Counted from the stretch's first letter, positions 9,683 to 21,689 are shown. The stretch is DNA of 64,000 nucleotides from Rhyacophila brunnea (GCA_022495005.1 JAGYXB010000964.1:310001-374000); one strand, 5' to 3'. Made by a program: numbers and translations. Notes: a model not told the origin generated them from the sequence alone.

Positions 9683-12520
9683 ATTTAGAACTAAATTAAA
9701 AACAACTGATAAATAATGGTTAATTGGTGAAAATTTTAAACTCCCGATAGTGTTGTTAATAGAATTAATTAACATGGATCGCTGGTGAATCGATAACATG
9801 ATAATAGCACTCAACCAGAAATTGAATGATGTAAGTTCAATTTCCTCTCGGTTAAACTTTTCTCCGGTTGATTTTCTTAATATATTATGTGTTTCTGAGC
9901 TTTTTCTAAATTATTACTATTTTTTTAACAAAGCATTTTAATGTAAGTACTTATATTATTAAATAGAATTTTTTTATGATCCAAAATTGTGTTTAAAAGC
10001 TGTGAATATATGTTACCAAAAATATATGTTCAAAAACTTAAAATTCAATAATTAAAGAATTATTTTTAAGTTACTCTGTAGTTTATAAAAAAATATTTGT
10101 TTCGTGTTCAAAAAATTAAATAAACATTTTTTTTTTTATTTAAATTTTTTTTTATCCAATAAATAGGTAGCTACTTACGGAAAGTTGTCATGAAAAGTTT
10201 ATTTTTCATATGACCTAAAGGTATTTAAAAAAAACTTTTATGCATTGATATATTTTAACTTGGATGCATGATGTATGTTCAATTGTCAATAATTTAAAAC
10301 TGTGTCAACCACAGAAAAGTACAGCAAGATATGGCTATCTCTTTTACAAATATCATTAATTTTCCATTAAGTTCCGAATGTCACCCGTATTGCGAAGGCT
10401 GTAAAATTTAATTTCCTTGAATGGCATAGTAAATTTTAAAAAATGCAGACGTTATCAAAAATCGTCGACGCGCAGAGCTGACCATAAGTTAGAGAAAGAT
10501 TGGTTCGTAGGATAGAACGTACTCAACATGCAATATTACCAGGCCGTGTTCGAGATAAAAAATAAATTGAGTGCATATTGAGGCAATTACACTGATATTA
10601 AAACAGTCAGTTACGCCACTGGGCCAAGTCACTGAAAATCGGGGGTCATTTTAAGCTCCACGAGGTTCATCTAACTTAATTATAGCAATGTTTTTATGAG
10701 GAAAGGATGCTAGTCATTTTTGATGCAATGTAAGGACAATAAATAAAGAAGAACTCACCACATATTATTGACACCAGTAGAAAAACCAACAAATTGGTCT
10801 AGACTTTCTGGTACCAGTTGCCGTGACAACTTGTGGATATAAGTGAGATATATATGGATGTAGCAGGTAATGATTCTTATGTGGAAATAATTGTTTTCGC
10901 CTGCAGCGCTAACGGTGTGAGTATGCCTTTCTAATGATCTGTGTATATGACGTAGTTGTGTACGATTTTAAAAAAATCGCTGGCTATTTTCCAGGTTGTT
11001 CTATATCACATTTTTAAGCAAAAACTTTGTAATGCCATTTTGTTTTATTTTCAGAACTCTGTTTTACCTATTAGTCAGAATACCATAATTATGAACGGAT
11101 CTGTCGATAATGTTGACAATAATTTATTCTTTTATATGCAGAACACAGTTTTTTTTAATATATCTTATAATATATTATATTGGTTTTCCAATTATTTTAT
11201 TTATTTAGAAAAAGAGTATTACGGCATTACAGCGATTGGCCAATGCGCCATAATACATAATAAATACAAAATTATAAAAATATTTGAATTACAAATAACA
11301 ACTAATATAACAAGAAAGTAGAAAAGACAGCATGTGTTTATGTAAATATTAAAGAAACATAATACTATATACAATTATAAATTTAACCTATTTAACACGT
11401 CCACAAACATTATATAGTTAATAAAAATAAATCAACCTTTATGGTGCCATCAAATAAGTTAATCGCACGATACACAGCATCATGAAACATAACATCTGTC
11501 CTGCGACGAGGTATCTTGAAAACCGTAGAGTTACGAGTGATATCGGTGGGAACATGACAATTAATATTTGCCAGTATATACGGATTGTAAATGAACCCAC
11601 GAAGAAGTAAAAAGAAATGCTTTAAAAGAGCAATCACTCTTCGGGTGGACAGGGATTATTTCAATGTAAACTTTCAAATTGCTCTTCTAAGAATTTTACT
11701 GAAAGCGACATAGAACAACCTTGAAATCAGGCACAATAATGTTGCTGTTTTTATGCATTTAAGATAGCTGGAGAAAATAATCAAATATTGGTTTTGACTA
11801 ATGAATTAACTTATATTGAAAATATACTCAAATTAATAGGGACGGTGTCGCTTGTTTAAAAATTTCATTTACCTGGGGACTATTTTTTAGTAGTGTACAT
11901 TTAAATTATTAAATAAAATATATTATAAGCTAACTACTTTAATAAATATCCTGCATAGGAAAGTACATAATATAAGTAATCTACATAATATTGAAAAATA
12001 ATATATTAGTGAAGCAATTTATTTGAGTTCGTGCCTGATTTACAAAAGTTACCTAATGAACCCATCCTTTTTATGTTGAATGAATCGTTCCATTGTGTTT
12101 TATTAATTTCATGTACATACCCTTTTCTGGCTGACAATATAATATTAGGTTCACCAGAGTTTAAAAAACGGAAAGTTAATCCTAAACAAATAATTCAAAG
12201 CAAAGTTAAATTATTGTTAAACGTACATAATAGTACCTACACGCCTTTTTCCATTATATATATTTTTTCAATATAATTTTAATTATATTTCTTACGCTCT
12301 AATACACAAAACCATAGAACAGATTCATAAATTGAATTCCGATAGGCTATACCCCAATATAGCACATTTTGACGCAGGGTTTTGAATGTGTGAGTGTCCT
12401 ACGAAAATGAACCACACATTATAGACATGTGTGTTGTAACATTCAAATACACCAATATTAAATGAGCGTCATTGCATAAACTGAAAGCAGTTGTCAGAAC
12501 GAAATACAAGCCTATTCTTG
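9683..12520. other. AT-rich intergenic DNA, no gene seen
   Basis: Contains several chance frames (for example 10956-11321 and 12031-12276) rich in Asn, Ile, Tyr and Phe, as expected from AT-rich noncoding DNA, with no signal, domain or splice support. ATTAAA near 9695 may serve as the polyadenylation signal for the gene ending at 9682. Confidence 0.45.
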
Positions 12521-12527
12521 ACAAGTG

Positions 12528-12840
12528 TATTCCATATTCTTCCACACTCGAGATCGGTTGTCTATTACTCCACACCTGTTAGGTATTTCAGTTCCCATTA
12601 TTTCTAAGTTCCCTGACCATAAACTATTGCTTAATAGCTTCCTGCAACTGAAACTCAAAATAATCCCTACATGTTACAGTCAACATCGGGGTCACCACTT
12701 AGGGATTGGGTGTGTTGGTGATGGTGACGGAGAATGTGTGATGAGCGTATTCCCATATTCTTCCACACTCGATATTGGTTGCCTGTTACTCCACACCCGT
12801 TAGGGATTTCGGTTTCCATTATTTTCGAGTTCCCTGCACA
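12528..12840 (+). repeat. Two-unit direct repeat, period about 220 bp
   Basis: A segment beginning ATATTCTTCCACACTCGA occurs at about 12534 and again at about 12756, each followed by TTACTCCACACC, a TTAGG-ATTTC block and GAGTTCCCTG-like sequence. The spacer between them (AATAGCTTCCTGCAACTGAA and on) recurs at 35040. No protein is supported. Confidence 0.6.
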
Positions 12841-13523
12841 AAACATTACTTTATGTCTATTTCTAAGTCCATTCTGGTTATTTTTGGGTAAGCTAGGTTC
12901 AAACATAATATTTGCGTATTTTTTATATATCTTTAAAACATATACTTACTTATATTGTCTAATTTGTTCCTCATTTTTCTAAAGTAATTTCTTTATACAT
13001 AATATTATGTATGCTCTTCTTACTTACTTACTTTCTATCTTGTAAGGCTTAACTATTTTACAATTTATATAAATATGGAAACGTTGCTGGTTGCAATATC
13101 TTTTTACTAATCTATTTTAATGCATATTATTTGTAATCAATATAACTGTTTATTTTCCTTAATAAATAAATAAAAAATACACAATGAAATCACAGCCATG
13201 CTTATTTTGTTGAAGAAAAGTTGAATCTGGCAATCAATGTGTATACAGGAAATAATATGAGAAACCGGAAGAACCTAATAAGGGTCTATAAAAGTTATTT
13301 TAAATTTAACCAATCATGATAAAGCTCAACGGCCGGTTATTATACAAAGTTACGCTACGTAAAACGTTTTAAAAATAACGACCTTACAATCTTCAATGAA
13401 AAATCAGTACATACATGCCACAATTAGTACATGCATTCTAATTAGTCCAACACATTCTGGAAAGAATTCTAAATAAACAATTATAAGTCAAATTAAGCAC
13501 ATATTTTGGAAACAGTAAACATG

Positions 13524-13575
13524 TATAAAATATAATGACACATCTTTTCTGGCTCAAAGTTATTTTGGTTGCAGT
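13524..13575 (+). promoter_or_regulatory. Candidate TATA promoter and untranslated first exon
   Basis: TATAAAA at 13524-13530 is followed some 30 bp later by CTCAAAG and then by the donor GCA|GTAAGA (intron starts at 13574). This predicts a short untranslated exon of about 20 bases, which would splice to the acceptor directly before the ATG at 14138. Positional inference only; no transcript evidence. Confidence 0.4.
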
Positions 13576-14137
13576 AAGAAGCGCATAAACTGGATACCAT
13601 GGTACGCAATTATATTAATATTTAATTTATATTATCTACCAATGCAGCCTTCCTACTTTATGTGCTACTTTTTTTTTTTTGAAAAAACCCAAAGCATAAT
13701 ATAAGAACCCTATTTTTCTTGACTCATTCTTTTTTTAAATTTAAATTAAGGGTGAGATCTTTGTCTTCTATTTATTTTCTCACAGTTTTCCATAAATTTA
13801 TTAATGATTTATTTTTAATACTTACAATTATTAATATTGTTTTATTCAATTTATTATTAATATTATCCGATATATTTTCATTATTACAGTAAATATGCCT
13901 ATATGATGCTCAAGTTTAGTGGGGGTTAAAATAGTTCCCACTTTGCGAGGGTTGTAAAGTTCAGATCCTCTGAGGAGTTTCAGTCATATACCTTACCAAA
14001 CAGGAAGTTATTATGTATATGACTAGTTCTGTGATTTTCTTTGTGAGTTTGTTTCCCAATGTATATATTATATATTATAATATTGCACAAATTTGTATGT
14101 TGCATTAGTATTGATAGATTAAATAATTTATTTTCAG

Positions 14138-14515
14138 ATGGCCAAATCTACTAGAATGAATGTATTAATAGTGTTGATAATATTAATAATTCAAATCACC
14201 ACTGCTGAAGATGAAATTTCAAACATAGATAAGTCTTTAAAATATTCCACAGACGATAGTCTTCATTCAAAAAATACTACCAATGAATCAACAAATGTTT
14301 CAATAGTAAATAGTAGTTTTAATTTAACTAAACATAATTATGCACAAATAAAGTCAAATAATGATGTTAAGAATAATCCTGATGAAGAAGAACTTCTGGA
14401 GACGGCTGAAGATAACATCGTCTTTCGTCCACTCTTCGTTTATAGACAGCAGAAAGCAAAGAATGCCAAAAGGAAACACAAATATAGACGTGTCAGATTT
14501 TTCTTTTTCTTTTAA
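14138..14515 (+). CDS. Secreted ETAE/RPLF-core protein with five-Phe C terminus
   Basis: This 125-residue protein has a strong signal peptide (hydrophobic residues 8-20, likely cleavage after TTA at 23), then a Ser/Asn-rich linker with five N-glycosylation sequons (Asn 46, 49, 53, 58, 62). The conserved core ELLETAEDNIVFRPLFVYRQ is at 85-104, followed by a Lys/Arg-rich stretch and the tail RVRFFFFF at 118-125. The ATG follows a splice acceptor (TTTTCAG) with no base between. AATAAA lies at 14564 and 14572. Core and tail match the gene at 7671, while the linkers do not align, so selection appears to act on the C terminus. No named family recognised. Export is likely; peptide precursor, extracellular matrix or defence roles are possible but unproven. 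Confidence 0.8.
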   Translation: MAKSTRMNVLIVLIILIIQITTAEDEISNIDKSLKYSTDDSLHSKNTTNESTNVSIVNSSFNLTKHNYAQIKSNNDVKNNPDEEELLETAEDNIVFRPLFVYRQQKAKNAKRKHKYRRVRFFFFF

Positions 14516-14563
14516 ACATAATATCAACAAAACTTATTTATTTATTTATATTTTTATTTTCAA

Positions 14564-14577
14564 AATAAACCAATAAA
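14564..14577 (+). terminator. Tandem polyadenylation signals
   Basis: Two AATAAA hexamers (14564-14569 and 14572-14577) lie 50-60 bp after the stop of the secreted-protein gene ending at 14515, a normal distance for 3' end formation. Confidence 0.65.
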
Positions 14578-14589
14578 TTAATTTAAATA

Positions 14590-15311
14590 AAAAAAAATGT
14601 TGTTTACTTTTTCAGAAAACTTTATAAAATTGTTGTGGTTGTCAGGCTCGCCAGTATATACGGGCAAATGTGCTTTGTATGAAAGCAGTCGAATTTAGAA
14701 GGTGGCAAAAATATATTGCCGTAAAACATATTAAAATATTCAAAGGTTAATGACTTTCATTTTACACAAAGATATCCTCCCAGTCAAAAAAAATCAACAA
14801 AACTGTTATTAAACAGAGTTCATCAAACGTGTAAAATGTGTGAAAGCAAATGAATGCTGTATTTCGAAAACGTTATATGTCATATTTTAAAAAAGAGTGA
14901 CATCAGTTGCAAAAATCTTCATATTACCTAAATACGCAAATTTAATGTAAGACAATTTTTTGTAGTTTTTTTAAGACAACAGTAAACACTTACTACAAAA
15001 TAATATATCTTACTCAAAAACTTTTCACTACGTATTTATTTTTATATACGATTGTATTCACAATTAATTTTGATTAAAATACAATAATGACTTGTAAAGT
15101 TTTCAAAATACAGCATAATAAATTTTGTAGTGAATAATATAATTCTTTATTTCTTAAGAATTAAAAAAATAAAGATCGTTTATATTACATTACATACTTT
15201 ACGTGCTAGGATATTTTTACGGACATAATACTTATACGTGTTTTTTTTTTTTGTAATATGAGAGAAGATGGCTTTTTAAATTTTGTAGATGGTAGGCCGA
15301 GTTCTTTGGGG
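14590..15311. other. AT-rich intergenic DNA, no gene seen
   Basis: No open frame of note, only short homopolymer runs. Ends at the GC-rich element starting at 15322. Confidence 0.45.
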
Positions 15312-15625
15312 TGGGCCTGATCATGGGCCCCACATCATGAAGCGGGCTCCCAAACTAGGATATTTGGCCGGCCCCCCTATATATCGTTAAGAATAAAGTC
15401 AGTGTAACGCTCTACAGAAGCGGTTTCCAAATGGTGTACACGGTAAAATTAATGTGTATATTTAGTGTTTTATGGCTTATTTTAATACATCCATTTGAAT
15501 TATGGAGATGTCGAGTATTCGATTCTGGTCGACTCGCCTCGCCGGGCCCCTACTGAGCCCGGCCCCCCAGACTAGAGCCCTGTCAGCCCCCTCCCCCTTT
15601 TCCTTGTGGGGGCCTTGGGCCTGAT
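15312..15625 (-). mobile_element. GC-rich nonautonomous element, copy A
   Basis: The element (15322-15615, 294 bp) is bounded by GGGCCCCACAT and TTGTGGGGGCC and by a perfect 10-bp direct duplication TGGGCCTGAT (15312-15321, 15616-15625). On the minus strand it matches the copies at 19507 and 39090 across the CAGGGCTCTAG, GGCGAGGCGAGTCGACCAG and TGTACACCATTTGGAAA blocks. There is no coding capacity. A 9-11 bp duplication with short inverted ends would suit a Mutator-like MITE; a retroposed element is the alternative. Confidence 0.8.
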
Positions 15626-16043
15626 GATAGTAAAACTATTATTCATCGTACCTACACAATATCTTGTAAAATACTAATACCCTTGCTTTTATATAAATCT
15701 GTTGAAATCTGATAGCAATTATCAGTTCACTAAAAGAAGTACAATATTATTGTTTTCAATAAAACGGCAAGGAAAATTTTACTATGGGCATCTAGTGACG
15801 AAATAACGAAACAATACATTTAATGGTGTAATAATTCAGTTCGCTTATTTAAATACTTCCATAGAGATTATTTTTATACTTACCAATGATCATTTTTTAC
15901 ATCCTGTTAATATTAAATAATTGCAAATTTTAAAAAAAAATACTTGCTATTTTTTTATTAAAATACTTGCTGTTTTTGCATATATACACTTGCCAAATAA
16001 TTTTAAGACTAATAGTAACAGTAAAAATCAAATAAACACCCAT

Positions 16044-16130
16044 ACTTTGATAAAATCACCGAGAATCGAATCAGAAGCCCCCGGATCAGAAGAGAATGCT
16101 TTACACATTGGACAACACTTTTCGTCGTTT
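16044..16130 (-). repeat. tRNA-like SINE fragment (family 2)
   Basis: On the minus strand the order GTGTAAAGCATTC, CCGGGGGCTTCTGATTCGAT, CTCGGTGA parallels the copies at 32899 and 60836. The TTCGATTC word stands where a B box would be. Confidence 0.45.
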
Positions 16131-16199
16131 TCCTCGATGATACAGAAGAAAAATTGGAACAATTCATATTTTTCACTGTTTTTCCGTGTACACTCCTGG

Positions 16200-17618
16200 T
16201 AAGGCAATAAATAGTCATTTATTGATCGTTCTTTTTTATATAATATGTAAATTAATATAAGCAACATTGTGTTTATTTAATGAAAAACATAATATAAGCA
16301 AGAAAATTCGAGTGCACCAAAGACCTTGATATAAAAATTAACACAAGATGGCCTTGTGAACAAATAATGTCCTACTAATTTTATGTTTGCTAAGTCACAC
16401 TACGTCTCCAAATAATTTGTTTGAAAATAAACGCACACACCTCACAGATCTATTTAATTCATCCACGTCTACTTTGTATTGTATGAGGAATGACCGTCAT
16501 AATATATTTAATATATTACATAATAGTAACATGGTGTATTGGATGCGCCTGGGGGGCCCTGGAGCTCCTGCCAGGGAGCCGTTAAATATTTCAGTATTTG
16601 AAAAAAAATCATAAAAATGTGAACACTGGACGATACCTGATACAAATCAGTCAAAATCTCGAGGTCAAGTTTTTACGCGACCACAATACTTTATCCGATA
16701 TGGATAATTAATCTACTAATATTTATAAATTATTTAGTTTTTTCTTTGTTAAACAAAATATTATACACAATTTATATTGACCTAATTGCGACAAAATACC
16801 TATGTGAAACATCATTTTCATATTACTGGTAATACAAAATAAACACAGGTCGTCTCTTTTAATTGTTACTTTGGAACAAAACCTGCGAATTATCATTTCA
16901 AACATTGTAGGTACCGGATATTGATTTATTATGTAAAAATATGCAATCATTCCATTCTCATTAAGGCTGTAGCTTTAATAAATTTTAACCAAAATTTTTT
17001 TTTTTTTTGCTTAACTAGTAAATGAAAAGTTCTATTATTTTAAATAAAAATGTCCCTTTAATAATAATTAATGGTAAAGTACTATTGTCAATAAATAGTA
17101 ATATTTTTGGGGAGGAGAGCCTTGGATTTTTTTTCTGATTTCGAGGGCCGTGGTATGAAAAGGTTTGAGCAGCACTGATATACAGTATCCGTTTTAGATT
17201 CATCACGGTGTCTACAAAACTATTAAAATTAAAACCTAAATGGGGAACATCCCCATTTATATATATGTTTTACTCCTTAACATTACTTTCATTTACATCT
17301 TGTCGCTGAGTTTCAAAACCCGCTATAAGACGTTTTCATTATTTTGAGAAAATCAATAAAAACTTTTTGAACTAAAGAGGTTTTTGACTGTTTCAGTAGT
17401 GTTATAGCGGGATTTGATAGACACATTGATTTTGTTTCATAAATAACAGTTAATCGTAGCGGATTTTGAAAGAGGCGATAAAATTTTCATCGAGAAATTT
17501 TAATAACGAATCCAACGATATATATATATCTTAATTATTTCAAGAAAGTGTTATAGCGGGTTTTGAAATTTAGCGTCACCAGTTTGATAATGCATTATTA
17601 TATAGTGATATAATATGT
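16200..17618. other. AT-rich intergenic DNA, no gene seen
   Basis: The word TATAGCGGG-TTTTGA recurs (17321 region on the minus strand, 17400, 17550), suggesting an old repeat of about 250 bp, but its ends are not definable. No coding support. No clear AATAAA is seen after the minus-strand gene that ends at 17619. Confidence 0.4.
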
Positions 17619-20138
17619 TTAATTATAATAACTATTGCGCAACACTCTTTGCCTTTGTCCAACCTGCGACCGGTATCTGAACAGCGGCTTAAAAATCACA
17701 CTGCTTTCAGCCGCATCCAAATCTGCAATTTGCTGCTCATTTGCGTATCTCAATTTGTCTTCTTTTATATCAACTTTAATCCTTCGCAAAATATCATTCT
17801 CCTTATACACATATTGATCCCCATTTGTAAATCCTGTGTTGACGAAAAATGGAGAATTGTAGCGATGCTGATAAGTTGGCGGATTTAATTGAGTTTTTGC
17901 TTCTGTGTCGCGTTCTGATTCCAATAGAGGTGGATTTATGTTAGACGTCTTTTCAAAAGGTATATAACCTTTGATTGATTCTGATATCTCCGTTTGCGGA
18001 TATTGTAATGAAATACTCGCAGTATATAAGAAATACAGTATAGTACAGAACACAGCTCGTCTCTGAAAGAAAATAAAATATTGTATATAAACGTTGTATC
18101 GAAACCATAAGTTGAGTGAGTTAAAAGTAAAACGACGTCTTTACATCACCTATACAATATTGAGACATTTGAATAAAAATAAATACAAATTGTTGATGGG
18201 GTTTAAGGTTTTTTTTCATATTACCTTGTCCAATCCTAAAATCGGGAGGTAGGTTTGTATTAACAGATAACAAAGAGCCACTTGATCAACCTATTATGTC
18301 CATACTCTGACTCATACACAAATTCAACGCACGGCCATCGAGGGACTGTTAACTACACAATATTGAGACATTCGAATAAAAATAAATACATAGTGTTGAC
18401 GGTGTGTAAGATAGGTATACTATATTTTAATAATTAAGATACTGAGAAATTTATTCGATTTTATAAATTAAAAATAATAACTTTTTAGTTGTCCTAATTT
18501 TAACATTACAGAGAGTGGCTGATGTGCATTTCAAAAATTGAGAGAAACCTTTTTGCTTATTACCTATTCAATTATAAATCCAACTTTCTAAAAAGTAGGA
18601 TTTGACAATACGCAAACGAGACTAGTTTAAAAAAAAAACTAAAAAATATATATATATATACTGAAAAAACATTCGATAACCTCGTTTTCGTACTGTCTGA
18701 CGATGACTGACAACTAAAAATAACAAAAATGAGACATAAAACAATTAATTCATGTGATAATATGATATAACTCTACCTATAAAAGGTAATAAACTTGGCT
18801 ACATATTATGAAAGATCACAAAAGAAACCAATGGATAAAAAAGTAGACAAGAGTATTGGAAGAGGGTTAGACATATTGCTTGGCAAGTGGAGAACTGATG
18901 GACAAATTCTATCATACAGTGGTACCCGAGGGGCACTAAACGAATAGACAAACCTTTAATTTTCGGTGGATGTAGGTACGTGGCAGTGAAAAACTAGGAA
19001 CCGAGAAGAGTGGAGGGAGCTTGGGTAGGTCTTTATCCAGAAGTGGGTAGACTACGACTGATAATGAAATATGAACATTCACTAAATGGTTTTTAACTAC
19101 ATATAATAGATGGTGTGTTATGGCTCAAGTTATCGATGTCTTTTAATAACCATGTCCTTGCTTTTCGTACAAGGTGGTTGGGAGAGCTAGTTATATTGAT
19201 GTGTATTAATTGTGTTCCTCCGTTTAAACCCTTAATATTCTTTATGGCCAGAATTAAATATTTTGTGTTGTGTTCTTGTGTCGTTTTGTTGTTTAGTATT
19301 TCATAAAGTTTTTGGAGGTCAATTTCATGGTTTTCCTGTTAACATAGAGTTCTGAGAGTCCATCGCTCTTTTTCTAGTCTTTATGTCTTGCATGTGGGTC
19401 AGAAATGAGGCGTGTAATAACAAAATCAGCCGGGAAAATCCCTGTGAAATCAAAAAAATAATTTGGGATCTTAAAAGATAAAAATTGGCTTGAGTGATTC
19501 TTGCATGACCCCCATTAGGGCGCGGCTGACAGGGCTCTAGCCTGAGGGCCTGGGCTCAGCAAGGGCCCGGCGTGGCGAGTCGACCATATAAGTGAAAAAA
19601 ACATAGATCACAAATTTTCTATAATAGTAATCCATGGTGTTAATAATTAAAAATATTTAGTTGTACGATGCAATTTTTAACTTTATGCCGATACTCAACA
19701 ACTCTATAATTCAAATGGATATACATACAATACACCTTAATTTTACCGCGTACACCAATTATTGGAAAACGCTACTGCAGCGCATTAGATAGATAGGGGG
19801 AGCCTCCAAACACTCTAGCCTGGTGGCCCACTTCATGATGTGGGGGCCATGGATTCTTGTATAATATTATATTTCTTACTGCGTCACAGCACTCGTAGTA
19901 TGAAATACCAGAAGACGTGGTACCGCATTGTCTATATCGAGAACCTCAGTTGTAAGGCTCTGACCAAGAAGAAGAGGAATATATCTACTAACCTTTAGGC
20001 ATATATTATATCTGATGATAACTCGCAACGTAAATAATGTTAAATAATAAAACCTTGAACGCAATATTCTAGTTTCCAATTTATTTGTCCATTATGTAAA
20101 CAAAATAATAATGATTTTTATAAACTCACCTGAATCAT
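17619..20138 (-). CDS. Secreted protein with variant FKPLFRYR core
   Basis: Two exons on the minus strand: 20138-20130 encodes only Met-Ile-Gln, followed by the donor CAG|GTGAGT, and 18062-17619 follows the acceptor TTTCTTTCAG. The phase-0 join gives 150 residues. Residues 6-20 are a hydrophobic signal sequence. The middle is polar and Pro/Tyr-containing. Residues 117-136 (DLDAAESSVIFKPLFRYRSQ) align with the ETAE/RPLF core of the genes at 7671 and 14138. The tail is basic and ends SYYN instead of RVRFFFFF. TATAAAAG lies about 65 bp upstream of the ATG. The opposite orientation shows that the family is not a simple head-to-tail array. The start rests on the splice model; no ATG lies upstream of the signal sequence within exon 2. 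Confidence 0.75.
18225..18335 (-). repeat. SINE family 1 body fragment
   Basis: On the minus strand, a GAGTCAGAGTATGGAC-like block, a GGTTGA-CAAGTGGCT block and GTTAATACAAACCTACCT match the body of the SINEs at 8801 and 32353. No tRNA head. It lies in the intron of the minus-strand gene 20138-17619, in the sense orientation. Confidence 0.6.
18811..19065 (+). mobile_element. RTE-type LINE 3' fragment, decayed
   Basis: The sequence parallels the C-terminal coding end of the element at 58920-59816: a Trp-Lys-Arg-Val-Arg-His-Ile-Ala-like stretch, then QWYPRGTKR, then the segment leading to the final Ile-Gln-Gln codons. Stops and indels break it. A weak GATAATGA remnant stands where the GATGAT tail would be. 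Confidence 0.6.
19115..19395 (-). mobile_element. Fragment of an RNase-H-bearing non-LTR element
   Basis: It matches, in the same orientation, the 3' segment at 53500-53720: ACAAGGTGGTTG, GGCCAGAATTAAATATTTTG, TTGTTTAGTATTTC and GAGAGTCCATCGCT are shared. The better copy at 53500-54170 shows on the minus strand that this is the C-terminal end of a LINE. It sits inside the intron of the gene 20138-17619. Confidence 0.6.
19496..19862 (+). mobile_element. GC-rich nonautonomous element, copy B
   Basis: A 345-bp copy (19507-19851) of the family at 15322 and 39090, flanked by GATTCTTGCAT (19496-19506) and GATTCTTGTAT (19852-19862), an 11-bp duplication with one mismatch. Start and end are diverged (GACCCCCATTAGGG, TGTGGGGGCCATG). 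No open frame. Located in the intron of the minus-strand gene 20138-17619. Confidence 0.75.
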
Positions 20139-20198
20139 AATGCTATGATGTTGACTTTATTGTGACTTATGTAATATCGAATAAGAAACACTTGATGT

Positions 20199-20206
20199 CT
20201 TTTATA
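20199..20206 (-). promoter_or_regulatory. TATA box of the gene 20138-17619
   Basis: TATAAAAG on the minus strand, placed so that transcription would start about 30 bp downstream, near 20176, leaving a 5' untranslated region of about 40 bases before the ATG at 20138. Confidence 0.6.
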
Positions 20207-20654
20207 CTAGAATAATTTTCTCTCAAATCTCTTCAAATCCACTCAACTGGATGCTGGATGAAGCAGTTAATAACAATAAAAATGATTCTTTTAAAAAATC
20301 TAACACGTGTTAAGTAATGTTATCTCTTAACCCATTCCCGACACTTCGTTTTATAGCTCGTAATATATATTTGTACAAGTAATTACTTACAAGAAAAATT
20401 GCTCAAATTTTTAAGGCTAAATGTGTTAATTGCAAGTGATAATTATTAGAGTCCAGGAATACATCACGATTCTCTTGGACTGTGCAAAGCTGACTCAAAT
20501 CTCTAAGGCTAAAAAACAAGCTGTTGTCTTTGGTAATATCATAGTAGATTTTCGTATTCTTCTTCTTCTTTTTATAACGTCTTCCATGTAACTTCTGACT
20601 GTCATTATTCTTACATCCTCTATTTTCTCGTATCCGGAAATTTGTACGTAAACA

Positions 20655-21005
20655 GTTCACCGCAGGACACTTATTTGTGCGCCGCAGTACATGAAACATG
20701 AGTTCGTGTAACATTTAATCAAATTTAATGACGAGTTCTTCGTTGAACATTTCACCTTGGAGTATATTATTTTTACGTATGCTACAACATGTGGCGAATT
20801 TTATGAGATGTCTTTACTAGGTTAAGTTAGAGTAGGGTTAATCTAATTCGAACAGTACTATTTGCAAACTATCGCACATTTTGTAAGATACGTACAAATG
20901 TATTCCACGGTGAAATGTTCAACGAAGAACTCGCCATTTGATAAAATGTTATACGAACTCATGTTTCACGTACTGCGGCGCACGAATAAGTGTCCCACGA
21001 TTAAC
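20655..21005. repeat. Inverted repeat with arms of about 100 bp
   Basis: The left arm (about 20660-20755: GACACTTATTTGTGCGCCGCAG ... AAGTTCTTCGTTGAACATTTCACC-like order) is matched in reverse by the right arm (about 20905-21000, containing CGGTGAAATGTTCAACGAAG and CTGCGGCGCACGAATAAGTG). The spacer is about 150 bp. No coding capacity. Probably a foldback MITE or two copies in opposite orientation. Confidence 0.65.
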
Positions 21006-21149
21006 TGTAACCCTACATGTAACCCTATTTTCTTATTGTTATGTATCTGGCTGCTGAGTACCATGACTTATTTTATCCTTCATTCTTTCTTCGCGTCTAT
21101 TCTCAATGTTTTGTGATCAGAAAACTGCAGAATTATGTGGACCTTAATT

Positions 21150-21680
21150 TTCCAATATACCTACACCCCGATGGCATAATATTATCGGTTACATGTAAAT
21201 TGTACGTATTACATTTTACCGTAGCACAGTTTGCCGTGAGCTTTCTTATCGGAAAGACATGACCGTATATATTACGCAGACAATAAAGATCAAATTTTAT
21301 TAGATTTAAAAAGAATATTAATTTTATTTTGATTGGTTTCAAATCCCTGATAATAACACTCATTATTGTTATCAGATATTAAATTTGATATGTTCGATTT
21401 GATATTTTACCCAACATAACCTAACTTAACCTTACAAATAATTCAATATATATCGGCTATCTTCAAAATTTGTTTGCCGCTGGTTTCCAAGAACCATGTT
21501 TTATTTAGACATGAATTTTATCTCAGTACTATACGACCCAAAGAGGTTGGACGGTTTTTAATATACGATGAACTGCATACGTACAAATTTTCGGACACGA
21601 ATAAATTATCAATTTGTACAGTTTTGAATGGTGGACTACGAAATCAAGACAGTGCCAGGATAATCAATAAAATTTAAATG
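21150..21680 (+). repeat. Interspersed repeat R5, copy 1
   Basis: Shared with 58140-58545: GCACAGTTTGCCGTGAGCTT, GACATGACCGTATAT, CTATACGACCCAAAGAGGTT and a GAACTGCATACGTACAA block. The open frame at 21474 falls in this repeat and has no recognised motif. Confidence 0.55.
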
Positions 21681-21689
21681 TGATGATGT

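Noticed and set aside
10956..11321. 121-codon plus-strand frame
   Set aside because: Asn/Ile/Phe/Tyr-rich as expected for AT-rich noncoding DNA; no signal peptide cleavage pattern, domain or splice site.
12525..12982. Overlapping frames on both strands with His/Ser-rich text
   Set aside because: They fall in the two-unit direct repeat, and the frame differs between units.
15921..16267. Opposed frames of 70-93 codons
   Set aside because: They coincide with a SINE-family-2 fragment and have no conserved motif.
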